The notes beneath the pieces are model-generated. The model had not been told where the DNA came from and searched no databases. It saw only the letters and a program-made list of their open reading frames with translations. A stretch of DNA of 64,000 nt, from assembly GCF_900167115.1 (NCBI RefSeq), contig NZ_FUXZ01000007.1, positions 98,784-162,783 of the forward strand, given 5' to 3'. Origin of the DNA: Eubacterium uniforme (lineage in GTDB: Bacteria; Bacillota; Clostridia; Lachnospirales; Lachnospiraceae). Shown piece by piece: positions 36,301-44,349 of this stretch. The position numbers and the translations under genes were made by a program. Positions within the stretch are counted from its first letter, which is position 1, and each line of letters starts with the position of its first letter.

Positions 36301-37350
36301 ATGAAGTGGAATAAGTATACAATTGCTACTAAGGCAAAAGCAACTGAATATATATGTGATATGCTAATTGGGCTTGGAATTACAGGTATGCAAATAGATG
36401 ATAATCTTGGCATAACTGAGGAAGAGAAAAAAGCTCAATTTATTGATTATGTGCCTACACTTAAGGATAGTGATGATGCATATATAACATTTTATACAGA
36501 AACTAAAGAGAATGCGGAAGATGAAAAATCTGATTCATATAATTTAACAGGAGTTGAAGTGGTTAAGCAAACTTTACAAATTAGTGATGAAGAGTTGCTT
36601 GAAAAAATAAGAGAAGAACTTCTTGATGCTTCTAAATTTATGGATATAGGTCTTGGTACAATTACAAAAGATGTGACTGTTGATACAGACTGGAAAGATA
36701 ATTGGAAAGAGTTCTTTAAAGAATTTAATGTAGGATGCTTTAATATTAAACCTTTATGGGATAAAGATGTTGAAGAAAAAAGAGATTTAAGCCAAGTCGA
36801 AAACACGGATAAGACAATTTTCATTGATCCAGGTATGGCATTTGGTACAGGTAAGCATGAGACTACGGCTCTTTGTATACGTGAACTAGAAAAGTATGTT
36901 AAGCCTAACATGAATGTATTTGATGTTGGATGTGGTTCTGCAATTCTTTCGATAGCCGCAAGAAAACTTGGAGCAGGTAAGATGCTACTAACAGACATAG
37001 ATCCAGAGGCTGTTAGCGTCGTTCCACATAATTTAGAAATTAATGACATAAAAGTGGATGAAAACATTACAGTGCTTAAAGGTGATTTGTTATCTGATGA
37101 AAACATTCAGAGTTTGGCAAAATCCTATGATTTTGATATTGTCGTAGCGAATATTTTAGCTGATGTAATTATACCTTTATCCGCAGTTGTTGATAGATAT
37201 TTAAAGAAGGGTGGTATTTTTATTTCATCGGGTATTATTTATACAAGAGCTGATGAAGTTAAAGAGGCAGTTGTAGCAAATGCTAACCTAGAACTACTAG
37301 ATGTAAAACGAGATGGTGATTGGGTTATGATTTCAGCTAGAAAGAAATAG
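36301..37350 (+). CDS. prmA: Ribosomal protein L11 methyltransferase
   Basis: A 349-residue SAM-dependent methyltransferase that trimethylates ribosomal protein L11. The N-terminal substrate-binding domain starts MKWNKYTIATKAKATEYICD. The catalytic domain has DPGMAFGTGKHETTALC, SAM motif I VFDVGCGSAILSIAA and the active-site stretch VANILADVI. It is about 35 residues longer than common PrmA, mainly through an acidic N-terminal insert (about 45-80). The ATG at 36301 is preceded in frame by a stop at 36295, yet no ribosome site lies at normal distance; AGAAAGGAAAG ends about 27 bases upstream. It is followed by rsmE as is usual. Confidence 0.95.
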   Translation: MKWNKYTIATKAKATEYICDMLIGLGITGMQIDDNLGITEEEKKAQFIDYVPTLKDSDDAYITFYTETKENAEDEKSDSYNLTGVEVVKQTLQISDEELLEKIREELLDASKFMDIGLGTITKDVTVDTDWKDNWKEFFKEFNVGCFNIKPLWDKDVEEKRDLSQVENTDKTIFIDPGMAFGTGKHETTALCIRELEKYVKPNMNVFDVGCGSAILSIAARKLGAGKMLLTDIDPEAVSVVPHNLEINDIKVDENITVLKGDLLSDENIQSLAKSYDFDIVVANILADVIIPLSAVVDRYLKKGGIFISSGIIYTRADEVKEAVVANANLELLDVKRDGDWVMISARKK

Positions 37351-37405
37351 ATTAATGGTATATTGATGATTTGTATCTAATAGTATTTGAATATTGGAGA
37401 GATAT

Positions 37406-38140
37406 ATGCATAGATTTTTTGTTGATAGTAAAAATGTATCTGAAGAAGAAGTGAGAATCACAGGTAGCGATGTTAATCATATAAAAAATGTTTTAAGAAT
37501 GAAACAGGGTGATAAGTTTTATGTTAGTGACGGTGACATTACAGATGTAACCTGTGAAATAACAGAGATTAATTCAGATGAAGTTATTGCAAAGATAATT
37601 GAAGAACATGAAAATACTGAACTTGCATCAAGAATAGTTTTATTCCAAGGCCTTCCAAAGTCAGATAAGATGGAACTGATTGTTCAAAAAGCAACAGAAC
37701 TAGGAGCAAGTCAGATTGTTCCAGTTGCAATGAAGCGATGTGTTGTTAAACTTGATGAAAAAAAAGCAGCAAATAAAAAGAAAAGATATGAAGCAATTGC
37801 ACTTAGTGCAGCTAAACAAAGTAAAAGATCAGTTATACCTGAAATAGGTGATGTGGTTAGTTTTAAAGAAGCATTAAGTATGGCTAAGAATTTAGATGTA
37901 TGTTTGGTACCTTATGAATCAGCTAAAGGCATGGAAGGTACGAGAGAAGTTTTAGCAGAATTAGAGTATGGACAAAGTATTGGTATATTTATTGGACCTG
38001 AAGGAGGCTTTGATGATAAGGAGATAGAAGAAGTTAAAGAATGTGGTTTTAACATTATATCTCTTGGTAGACGAATTCTTAGAACAGAAACTGCTGGTCT
38101 TACAGCATTATCTATATTGATGTATATTCTTGAAGATTAA
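37406..38140 (+). CDS. rsmE: 16S rRNA (uracil-1498-N3) methyltransferase
   Basis: A 244-residue SPOUT-class enzyme that makes m3U1498 in 16S rRNA. It has an N-terminal PUA-like domain starting MHRFFVD and a C-terminal knotted domain with VQKATELGASQIVPV, IFIGPEGGFDDKEIE and SLGRRILRTETAGL, all family signatures. The ATG at 37406 has GGAGAG 5 bases upstream; the upstream in-frame TTG (37394) overlaps that site and is rejected. The pair prmA-rsmE closes the conserved dnaJ cluster. Confidence 0.96.
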   Translation: MHRFFVDSKNVSEEEVRITGSDVNHIKNVLRMKQGDKFYVSDGDITDVTCEITEINSDEVIAKIIEEHENTELASRIVLFQGLPKSDKMELIVQKATELGASQIVPVAMKRCVVKLDEKKAANKKKRYEAIALSAAKQSKRSVIPEIGDVVSFKEALSMAKNLDVCLVPYESAKGMEGTREVLAELEYGQSIGIFIGPEGGFDDKEIEEVKECGFNIISLGRRILRTETAGLTALSILMYILED

Positions 38141-38241
38141 TATATGTTTTATTGGTTACATCAATTTTGTATGTTGATAATAATCAGTATGATTTGAATT
38201 ATTACATAGATTTAATATGATTATGAGTTTGAAAGGAGTGC

Positions 38242-39450
38242 ATGGTAAACATGCAGGAACATATGGAGTGTTATTTTGATAATAGTGCCACAACAAAACC
38301 ATACAAGGAAGTTGTGGAAGTTATGGAAAAAGTTTTAACTGAAGATTTTGGAAATCCATCATCAATGCATTTGAAAGGTGTTGATTCTGAAAAGTATGTA
38401 AAGGATGCAAGAGAAGTTATTGCAAAGACTTTAAGAGTTAATGAAAAGGAAATTCTTTTTACATCAGGTGGTACAGAGTCTAATAACACTGCAATCATTG
38501 GTAGTGCAATTGCAAAGAATAGGGAAGGTAAACACATTATAACTACAGCAATTGAACATCCATCAGTTTTATCACCAATGCAGTTTTTAGAAAAAAACGG
38601 ATATGAAGTTACATACTTAAAAGTTGATGCTGATGGAAAAATCAGTATTGAAGATTTAAAGAATTCATTAAGAGAAGACACAATACTTGTTTCAATGATG
38701 CACATAAATAATGAGGTTGGAAGCATTCAGCCTATAGAAGAAGCAGGTAAGGTTATTGCTGAATTTGAAAAGAACCTTCATGCAAATGGTGCAGACAGAA
38801 GCAGACATATTAATTTTCATGTTGATGCAATTCAAAGTTATGGAAAAGTAATCATTAATCCAAAACAGTTAAACATTGATCTTTTATCAGTTAGTGGTCA
38901 TAAGATTAATGGACCAAAAGGTATTGGATTTTTATACATAAAGGATAAAACAAAAGTTTCACCAATTATATTCGGTGGTGGTCAGCAGAAAGCAATGCGT
39001 TCTGGTACTGAAAATGTTCCAGGTATCGCAGGATTAGCTCTTGCTAGTAAAAAAACTTACGATACACTTGATGAAACTAATAAGAAATTATATGAACTTA
39101 AAGATTATCTTATAGATGGTCTTAGTGCTTTGCCAGATGTATATGTTAATAGTAAGAAAGGTGAAGAAGGAGCAATACATATCGTAAGTGCTTCATTTGC
39201 TGGAATAAGAAGTGAAGTTATGCTTCATACACTTGAAGATAAGGGGATTTTTGTTTCAGCGGGTTCAGCATGTTCATCAAATAAACCAGCACCAAGCAAG
39301 ACACTTACAGAAATGGGCCTTAAGAAAAATCTTATTGAATCAACAGTTAGATTTAGCCTAGGCCACTACAACACAAAAGAAGAAATTGATTATGCGCTTG
39401 GCGAAATCGAAAGTGTTTTATCGATGCTAAGAAAATATATAAGAAAATAA
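38242..39450 (+). CDS. Cysteine desulfurase (NifS/IscS family, NifZ-like partner of ThiI)
   Basis: A PLP enzyme of up to 402 residues that takes sulfur from cysteine as a persulfide. Marks are YFDNSATTKPY at the start, TSGGTESNN, the PLP lysine in SVSGHKINGPKG (K221) and the persulfide cysteine in SAGSACSSNKPAPSK (C344). The next coding gene is thiI, and in Bacillus such a desulfurase (NifZ) feeds ThiI directly for 4-thiouridine synthesis, so this role is likely here (inference). The start is uncertain: ATG 38242 is only 3 bases after AAGGAG, ATG 38251 is 12 bases after, and ATG 38263 would give the common MECYFDN start. A 144-bp repeat element separates it from thiI. Confidence 0.94.
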   Translation: MVNMQEHMECYFDNSATTKPYKEVVEVMEKVLTEDFGNPSSMHLKGVDSEKYVKDAREVIAKTLRVNEKEILFTSGGTESNNTAIIGSAIAKNREGKHIITTAIEHPSVLSPMQFLEKNGYEVTYLKVDADGKISIEDLKNSLREDTILVSMMHINNEVGSIQPIEEAGKVIAEFEKNLHANGADRSRHINFHVDAIQSYGKVIINPKQLNIDLLSVSGHKINGPKGIGFLYIKDKTKVSPIIFGGGQQKAMRSGTENVPGIAGLALASKKTYDTLDETNKKLYELKDYLIDGLSALPDVYVNSKKGEEGAIHIVSASFAGIRSEVMLHTLEDKGIFVSAGSACSSNKPAPSKTLTEMGLKKNLIESTVRFSLGHYNTKEEIDYALGEIESVLSMLRKYIRK

Positions 39451-39482
39451 ATAAGAAAATAAAATAATAGCCTTAAATGTAA

Positions 39483-39626
39483 ACACATGCATAAGTATAT
39501 TATCTAGCAAGGACCATCGCGGGTCTCAGCACTTAGCGAGCATTGATTGCGAGCTTAGTACTGCTAGGGGTAGCCCGCGCTGTGCGAGAGCAGTGTCCTA
39601 GATAGATAATATACTTATGCATGTGT
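39483..39626. repeat. 144-bp element with perfect 24-bp inverted terminal arms
   Basis: The left arm 39483-39506 and right arm 39603-39626 are exact reverse complements over 24 bases. Nested inside are GGAC/GTCC (39511-39514 with 39595-39598) and CGCGGG/CCCGCG (39518-39523 with 39574-39579), plus a GC-rich core with repeated GCGAGC. The core is much more GC-rich than the flanks. No ORF is present. It could be a dispersed MITE/REP-like repeat or a structured RNA. No T-run follows, so it is not a plain terminator. Confidence 0.85.
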
Positions 39627-39660
39627 GTAGAAATAAGATTAAGTTATTTATGGAGGATAT

Positions 39661-40851
39661 ATGGTAACGGATATTTTTAATACTTTTTTGATAAAGTATG
39701 CAGAGATTGGAACAAAGGGAAAGAATAGATACATATTTGAAGATACACTTGTAAAGCAGATTAAAAATGCAATGTATAGAACAGGTTATAAGTATGAGGT
39801 TGTTAAAGAGTCAGGAAGAATCTATGTTAATCTTCCAGAAAACTTTGATTATGATGAAGTGGTAAATGCATTAAAGAAAGTATTTGGTATAGTTGGAATT
39901 TGTCCAGTTATGCAGATTGAGGATGAAGGCTTTGATAAGTTAAAAGAAACAGTTGTTAAGTATTTTGATGATGTTTATGAAGACAAGAATTTAACTTTTA
40001 AGGTTAAGACAAGAAGAGCAAGAAAGAATTATCCGCTTGAATCTAATGATATTAACATGGAACTTGGTGGAGCACTTCTTGATGCATATCCAGAACTTAA
40101 GGTTGATGTACATAATCCACAGGTTTGGTTACACGTTGAAATTAGAAATCAGATAAATATATATTCTGAAACAATTCCTGGACCTGGTGGTATGCCAGTT
40201 GGTACAGCAGGTAAGGCAATGCTACTTTTATCTGGTGGTATTGATAGTCCGGTTGCTGGATATATGGTTTCAAAGCGTGGCGTTACACTTGAAGCAACAT
40301 ATTTTCATGCACCACCTTATACAAGTGAAAGAGCAAAGCAGAAAGTAATTGATCTTGCAAAGAAGGTTGCTGTTTATTCTGGACCAATTAAGCTTAACAT
40401 TGTAAACTTTACTGACATTCAGCTTGCAATTTATGAGAAGTGTCCACATGATGAACTTACGATTATCATGAGAAGATACATGATGAGAATTGCTGAACAT
40501 TTCGCTAAGGAGAGTAAGTGCCAGGGACTTATTACGGGTGAAAGTATCGGACAGGTTGCAAGCCAGACTATGCAAAGTCTAATGGCAACTAATGAAGTTT
40601 GTACAATTCCGGTTTACAGACCACTTATTGCATTTGATAAACAGGATATTGTAGATGTTTCACTTGATATTGATACATATGAAACATCAATTCTTCCATA
40701 TGAGGATTGTTGTACAATTTTCGTTGCAAAACATCCTGTTACAAAACCAAATCTTAATGCTATTAAAAGAAGTGAGTACAAGCTTAAAGATGTAATTGAT
40801 GATCTTTTTACGAAGGCAATTGAGACTACAGAAGTTATAGAAGTTGAATAA
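39661..40851 (+). CDS. thiI: tRNA 4-thiouridine synthetase (short form without rhodanese domain)
   Basis: A 396-residue enzyme that adenylates U8 of tRNA and replaces its oxygen with sulfur. The N-terminal ferredoxin-like and THUMP domains begin LIKYAEIGTKGKNR. The PP-loop is LLSGGIDSPVAGY (about residue 187). The C-terminal rhodanese domain of the enterobacterial enzyme is absent, as in Bacillus, where a NifZ desulfurase supplies sulfur directly. The neighbouring desulfurase gene fits this. RBS GGAGG is immediately before the ATG. It converges on the HPr-like gene across a shared terminator. Confidence 0.96.
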   Translation: MVTDIFNTFLIKYAEIGTKGKNRYIFEDTLVKQIKNAMYRTGYKYEVVKESGRIYVNLPENFDYDEVVNALKKVFGIVGICPVMQIEDEGFDKLKETVVKYFDDVYEDKNLTFKVKTRRARKNYPLESNDINMELGGALLDAYPELKVDVHNPQVWLHVEIRNQINIYSETIPGPGGMPVGTAGKAMLLLSGGIDSPVAGYMVSKRGVTLEATYFHAPPYTSERAKQKVIDLAKKVAVYSGPIKLNIVNFTDIQLAIYEKCPHDELTIIMRRYMMRIAEHFAKESKCQGLITGESIGQVASQTMQSLMATNEVCTIPVYRPLIAFDKQDIVDVSLDIDTYETSILPYEDCCTIFVAKHPVTKPNLNAIKRSEYKLKDVIDDLFTKAIETTEVIEVE

Positions 40852-40956
40852 TAATTTGGGAAATAAAAAGAAAATGGAAAAACGTAAGAAGTATAGGGGA
40901 AAAAGCTATTAAAAACAGCAGGTACAAAAAAATATATTGTTAAAAAGTAGTAAAAT

Positions 40957-40996
40957 AAAAGAATGGATTTATGAAAATCATAAATCCATTCTTTTT
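40957..40996. terminator. Bidirectional terminator between thiI and the HPr-like gene
   Basis: Perfect 18-bp stem (40957-40974 with 40978-40995, 3-base loop) with an A-run on the left and a T-run on the right, so it can end transcription from both strands. Confidence 0.93.
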
Positions 40997-41037
40997 AAAT
41001 TTATTATATCATCTGCAATATATAACTTAAAGTTTTA

Positions 41038-41274
41038 TTATGCTTCTGCTATAAAAGGCTTAATAGCCTCAAGAATTGTTTCGATATTATCTTCCGAGTG
41101 GATATTTAAGTCGATAGGCTTTGATAAGTCTAAACTAAAGATACCCATGATAGATTTAGCGTCGATTACATAACGACCAGAAACTAAATCGAAATCAGTA
41201 TCGAATTTTGTTACTTCATTTACGAATGCCTTTACTTTGTCAATTGAGTTTAAACAGATAGTTACTTTCTTCAT
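41038..41274 (-). CDS. HPr-fold protein lacking the phosphorylatable histidine (Crh-like)
   Basis: The only minus-strand gene. A 78-residue HPr homologue: the segment DAKSIMGIFSLDLSKP aligns with the HPr Ser46 region, placing S41 at the Ser46 site. Aligning KFDTDFDL with the HPr segment before it puts S10 where the PTS histidine 15 would be and D12 where Arg17 would be. It therefore cannot carry phosphate from Enzyme I but may still be a target of HPr kinase, like Bacillus Crh, which has Gln15 and acts with CcpA. GAGGGAT before the ATG is a good ribosome site; a TATAAT box on this strand is at 41340-41335, with a poor -35. A role in carbon regulation is inference. Confidence 0.87.
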   Translation of the reverse strand: MKKVTICLNSIDKVKAFVNEVTKFDTDFDLVSGRYVIDAKSIMGIFSLDLSKPIDLNIHSEDNIETILEAIKPFIAEA

Positions 41275-41543
41275 TTCAAAATCCCTCGTTTCCTTCTTTG
41301 ATATTTGTTAGGGCGTTTCTTTGACCCTACTACATTATAATACAATTTTGTTTTAAATAAATCAATGTACAATATGTATAAAAATTAAGGAGTATTGTTG
41401 TAAGAATTATTTTGTATATAGTTTTTATTGGTTATTTTATCTAATGAAAAATGACAAATAATTTAGTATAATATTAGGAGGTGTTTTAGAACGTGATAAA
41501 TTCAAATTTTAAATAGAGATGATTTAGGATACGAGGAATGAAT

Positions 41544-43109
41544 ATGGGAAAAACGGTTGCACTTCACAATCTTGGATGCAAGGTTAATGCATATGAGACA
41601 GAGGTTATGACAAAACAATTAGAAGAAGCTGGATATGAAATAGTAAATTTTAATGAAAAGGCAGATGTGTATATAATTAATACATGTTCTGTTACTAATA
41701 TTGCCGATAGAAAGTCAAGACAAATGCTTCATAGAGCTAAAAAACTTAATAAGGATGCTTGCGTTGTAGCTGCTGGTTGTTACGTTCAGGGTGCAAGAGA
41801 AGAGATGGAAAAAGATGCAGCTGTTGATGTAATAGTTAGTAACAATCGTAAGGGTCAGATTGTTGATATTATAAATAATTATTTTGAAGAAAAAGATATA
41901 AGAGATAAAAACTCAGATATAAATGAAATTAATGAATCTATAAACATAAATAACGAAATAAAATCATGTAAAGAATATTTTATTGATATTAATAAAACTT
42001 CTGAATATGAGGATATGACACTTACAGATACAGGTGAAAAAACAAGAGCATATATGAAAATTCAGGATGGTTGTAATCAGTTTTGTTCATATTGTATTAT
42101 CCCATTTGTTCGTGGAAGAATAAGAAGTAGAAGTATAGAGAGTATAGTTAAGGAAGCTGAAGGTTTAGCTTTACGTGGATATAAGGAAATTGTTCTTACA
42201 GGAATTCATATTAGTTCTTATGGTAAGGATTATTTGAAAGATAAAGTGAATACTAAAATTGATAATAATGATGTTGAATTAGATAAAAATAGTGGTAAAG
42301 GATTAGGATCAGCATTGAAAGATGAAAATGATTATTTGAGTTTATCACAAGACCTTGAAGAAGTTATAGAGGATAATAAGAATATTCTAAGTTTAATTGA
42401 TGTTATTGAAGCAGTAAGTAACGTTGATGGAATTAAGCGTATACGTCTAGGTTCTTTAGAACCAAGGATTATAACTGATAATTTTGTTCAAAGACTGGTA
42501 AAGCAAACTAAGGTATGTCCACATTTTCATTTATCACTTCAAAGCGGTTGCGATGAAACGCTTGCACGTATGAATAGACATTATACTTGTGATGAATACG
42601 AAGAAAGCTGCAATATCCTTAGAAAGTATTATGATGATCCAGCAATTTCAACAGATGTTATAGTTGGGTTTCCAGGTGAAACAGACGAAGAATTTAAAAC
42701 TACGCATGCTTTCTTGAAAAGAATCGCATTTGCTAAGATGCATATTTTTAAGTATTCAAGACGTAAGGGCACTAGGGCAGATAAGATGCCTAATCAGATT
42801 TCGGATAGTGTTAAGCAGGTACGTAGTGAAGATTTGCTTAGTTTAGAACAGAATTTAGCATATGCATACATTAATAGAAATCTAGGTAAGGAAGAGGAAA
42901 TCTTATTAGAAGAAGTTATAGAGGTTAGCGGCAGGGATTATATGACCGGATATACAAGTACATATGTAAAGGTTGCCGTTCCAATTGATGATGGTAAGGT
43001 TTATGGTGTTGATGTTTTAGAAGCTAATGGTAAGATTATAAAAGTTAAGTTGGATAGAGAACTTGAAAGCGAGCTTGTATTGGTTAATCCAATTGAGTGG
43101 GTGGAGTAA
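41544..43109 (+). CDS. mtaB: tRNA t6A37 methylthiotransferase MtaB with two low-complexity insertions
   Basis: A radical-SAM enzyme that adds a methylthio group to t6A37 of tRNA. It has the N-terminal MTTase domain (HNLGCKVNAYETEVM, NTCSVTNIADRKSR, GCYVQGAREEM), the cluster motif CNQFCSYCIIPFVRGR, IVLTGIHISSYG, RIRLGSLEPRI and a C-terminal TRAM-like domain. At 521 residues it is some 80 longer than common MtaB. Two D/N/K/E-rich stretches explain this: about residues 115-165 before the radical-SAM domain and about 230-283 after SSYGKDYL. ATG 41544 is preferred over 41538 because GAGGA ends 6 bases upstream of it. A TATAAT lies at 41467-41472 with a weak -35. Confidence 0.93.
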   Translation: MGKTVALHNLGCKVNAYETEVMTKQLEEAGYEIVNFNEKADVYIINTCSVTNIADRKSRQMLHRAKKLNKDACVVAAGCYVQGAREEMEKDAAVDVIVSNNRKGQIVDIINNYFEEKDIRDKNSDINEINESININNEIKSCKEYFIDINKTSEYEDMTLTDTGEKTRAYMKIQDGCNQFCSYCIIPFVRGRIRSRSIESIVKEAEGLALRGYKEIVLTGIHISSYGKDYLKDKVNTKIDNNDVELDKNSGKGLGSALKDENDYLSLSQDLEEVIEDNKNILSLIDVIEAVSNVDGIKRIRLGSLEPRIITDNFVQRLVKQTKVCPHFHLSLQSGCDETLARMNRHYTCDEYEESCNILRKYYDDPAISTDVIVGFPGETDEEFKTTHAFLKRIAFAKMHIFKYSRRKGTRADKMPNQISDSVKQVRSEDLLSLEQNLAYAYINRNLGKEEEILLEEVIEVSGRDYMTGYTSTYVKVAVPIDDGKVYGVDVLEANGKIIKVKLDRELESELVLVNPIEWVE

Positions 43110-43218
43110 TCTTAAGAGCACGCGGTTAACATAAAATATAATTGTTAAATTTTTGATAAATATGTCAAAAATTATCTAAATATTTTTAAATATATGGTGC
43201 CTATATAGCAAATGACAC

Positions 43219-43247
43219 TTGCTTATAATAGGTAAATAAACTATAAT
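43219..43247 (+). promoter_or_regulatory. Promoter of the ireB-ruvX gene group
   Basis: TTGCTT (43219-43224), 17 bp, TATAAT (43242-43247), within the 177-base gap after mtaB and 40 bases before the ireB start. Confidence 0.75.
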
Positions 43248-43286
43248 AAAACCAAAGGTATTTATGTAAATAATAAGGAAAAGGAC

Positions 43287-43565
43287 GTGAAAAAAATGGA
43301 TTTAGGAAACACACAATATTTTAAAGTTCAGGCTGATAAACAGATTTCTGCTGAAGATGTTTTAGAACAGGTATATGAAGCTTTAGTAGAAAAGGGATAT
43401 AATCCAGTTAATCAAATCGTTGGTTATATTATGTCAGGCGATCCAACATACATCACTAGTCATAAGAATGCTAGAAGCTTGATTATTAGGGTTGAAAGAG
43501 ATGAGTTATTAGAAGAAGCCTTAACTTATTACATTGAGAAGAAATTAGGCGGAGATGTACAATAA
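43287..43565 (+). CDS. ireB: IreB family regulatory phosphoprotein (DUF965)
   Basis: A small protein of 92 residues matching the IreB/YrzL family: [37 protein letters not shown] and [23 protein letters not shown]. In enterococci IreB is phosphorylated by the Ser/Thr kinase IreK and affects cephalosporin resistance. The start is GTG 43287 (AAGGA 7 bases upstream) or ATG 43296 (AAGGAC 9 bases upstream); both fit. Its stop overlaps the ruvX ATG by one base (TAATG), a sign of translational coupling. The order ireB-ruvX-DUF1292 is the standard Firmicutes order. Confidence 0.93.
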   Translation: MKKMDLGNTQYFKVQADKQISAEDVLEQVYEALVEKGYNPVNQIVGYIMSGDPTYITSHKNARSLIIRVERDELLEEALTYYIEKKLGGDVQ

Positions 43566-43996
43566 TGAGAATAATGGGCTTAGACTTCGGTTCAAAAACT
43601 GTTGGCGTAGCCGTTACGGATCCTCTGGGCATTACTGCGCAGGGGATTACGATTGTAAGGAGGGATTCTGAGAAGAGGCTTAGAAAGACTTATCAGGCAA
43701 TCGAAAAGCTAGCTAAGGAATATGAAGTTACCAAATTTGTCATTGGACTTCCTATGAATATGGATGGAAGTTCGGGAGAGAGAGTGGAGAAATCTAAGGC
43801 ATTTGCTGAAGATTTGCATAGAAGAACTGGTATTGAAGTTGAGTTATGGGATGAGAGACTAACAACGGTTGAAGCTCATGAAATTATGAGTGAACTTGGT
43901 ATAAAAGGGGGAAAACGTAAGGATTATGTTGATGAGATAGCAGCAGTTCTTATTTTGGAGGATTATTTAAGGGCTAATCCTGATTGTTTGAAATAA
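43565..43996 (+). CDS. ruvX: Holliday junction resolvase-like protein RuvX/YqgF
   Basis: A 143-residue RNase-H-fold protein with GLDFGSKTVGVAVTDPLG (first catalytic aspartate), VIGLPMNMDGSSGERV, LWDERLTTVEAH and the closing DEIAAVLILEDYL. Members have been linked to Holliday junction cutting and to 16S rRNA 5' processing. Length is normal. It overlaps the ireB stop by one base. This gene uses somewhat more G/C-ending codons than its neighbours. Confidence 0.95.
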   Translation: MRIMGLDFGSKTVGVAVTDPLGITAQGITIVRRDSEKRLRKTYQAIEKLAKEYEVTKFVIGLPMNMDGSSGERVEKSKAFAEDLHRRTGIEVELWDERLTTVEAHEIMSELGIKGGKRKDYVDEIAAVLILEDYLRANPDCLK

Positions 43997-44055
43997 TAAA
44001 TGTGAACATTAATTGATTGAGGGATATATAATCATAAGAGTTTAAGGAGATTGGT

Positions 44056-44322
44056 ATGGAAGACATTTTAACATTTATTGATGATGATGGAGAAGAGATT
44101 AAATTCGAAGTTTTAGAAGAAACAAGAATTAATAATACGAATTATATTTTAGTTGCTGAAGATGGGGACGGAGACGAGGCAACTGTTTATATTATGAAGG
44201 ACGTATCGGAGCCTACAAGTGAGGAAGCTTCTTATGTTATCGTGGATGATGATACGGAGTTAGAAAGCGTTATGAAAATATTTGACGAATTACTTGGAGA
44301 CGAAATGAACATTGAAAGATAG
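44056..44322 (+). CDS. DUF1292 family protein (YrzB-like)
   Basis: An 88-residue, strongly acidic protein: ILTFIDDDGEEIKFEVLEETRI then YILVAEDGDGDEATVYIMKDV and a glutamate-rich end. This matches DUF1292/YrzB. Function is unknown. RBS AAGGAG precedes the ATG. It keeps its usual place after ruvX, and ends 27 bases before the RNase J gene. Confidence 0.9.
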   Translation: MEDILTFIDDDGEEIKFEVLEETRINNTNYILVAEDGDGDEATVYIMKDVSEPTSEEASYVIVDDDTELESVMKIFDELLGDEMNIER

Positions 44323-44349
44323 GTCCTCTAAAAATTATAGGAGGATAAT

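Noticed and set aside
39483..39626. Terminator or tRNA-like gene between nifZ and thiI
   Set aside because: No T-run, no CCA or T-loop consensus and arms too long and perfect for either.
40937..41173. Plus-strand ORF of 78 codons after thiI
   Set aside because: It has a TTG start, no ribosome site, begins before a strong terminator and lies antisense to the HPr-like gene, which has real family similarity.
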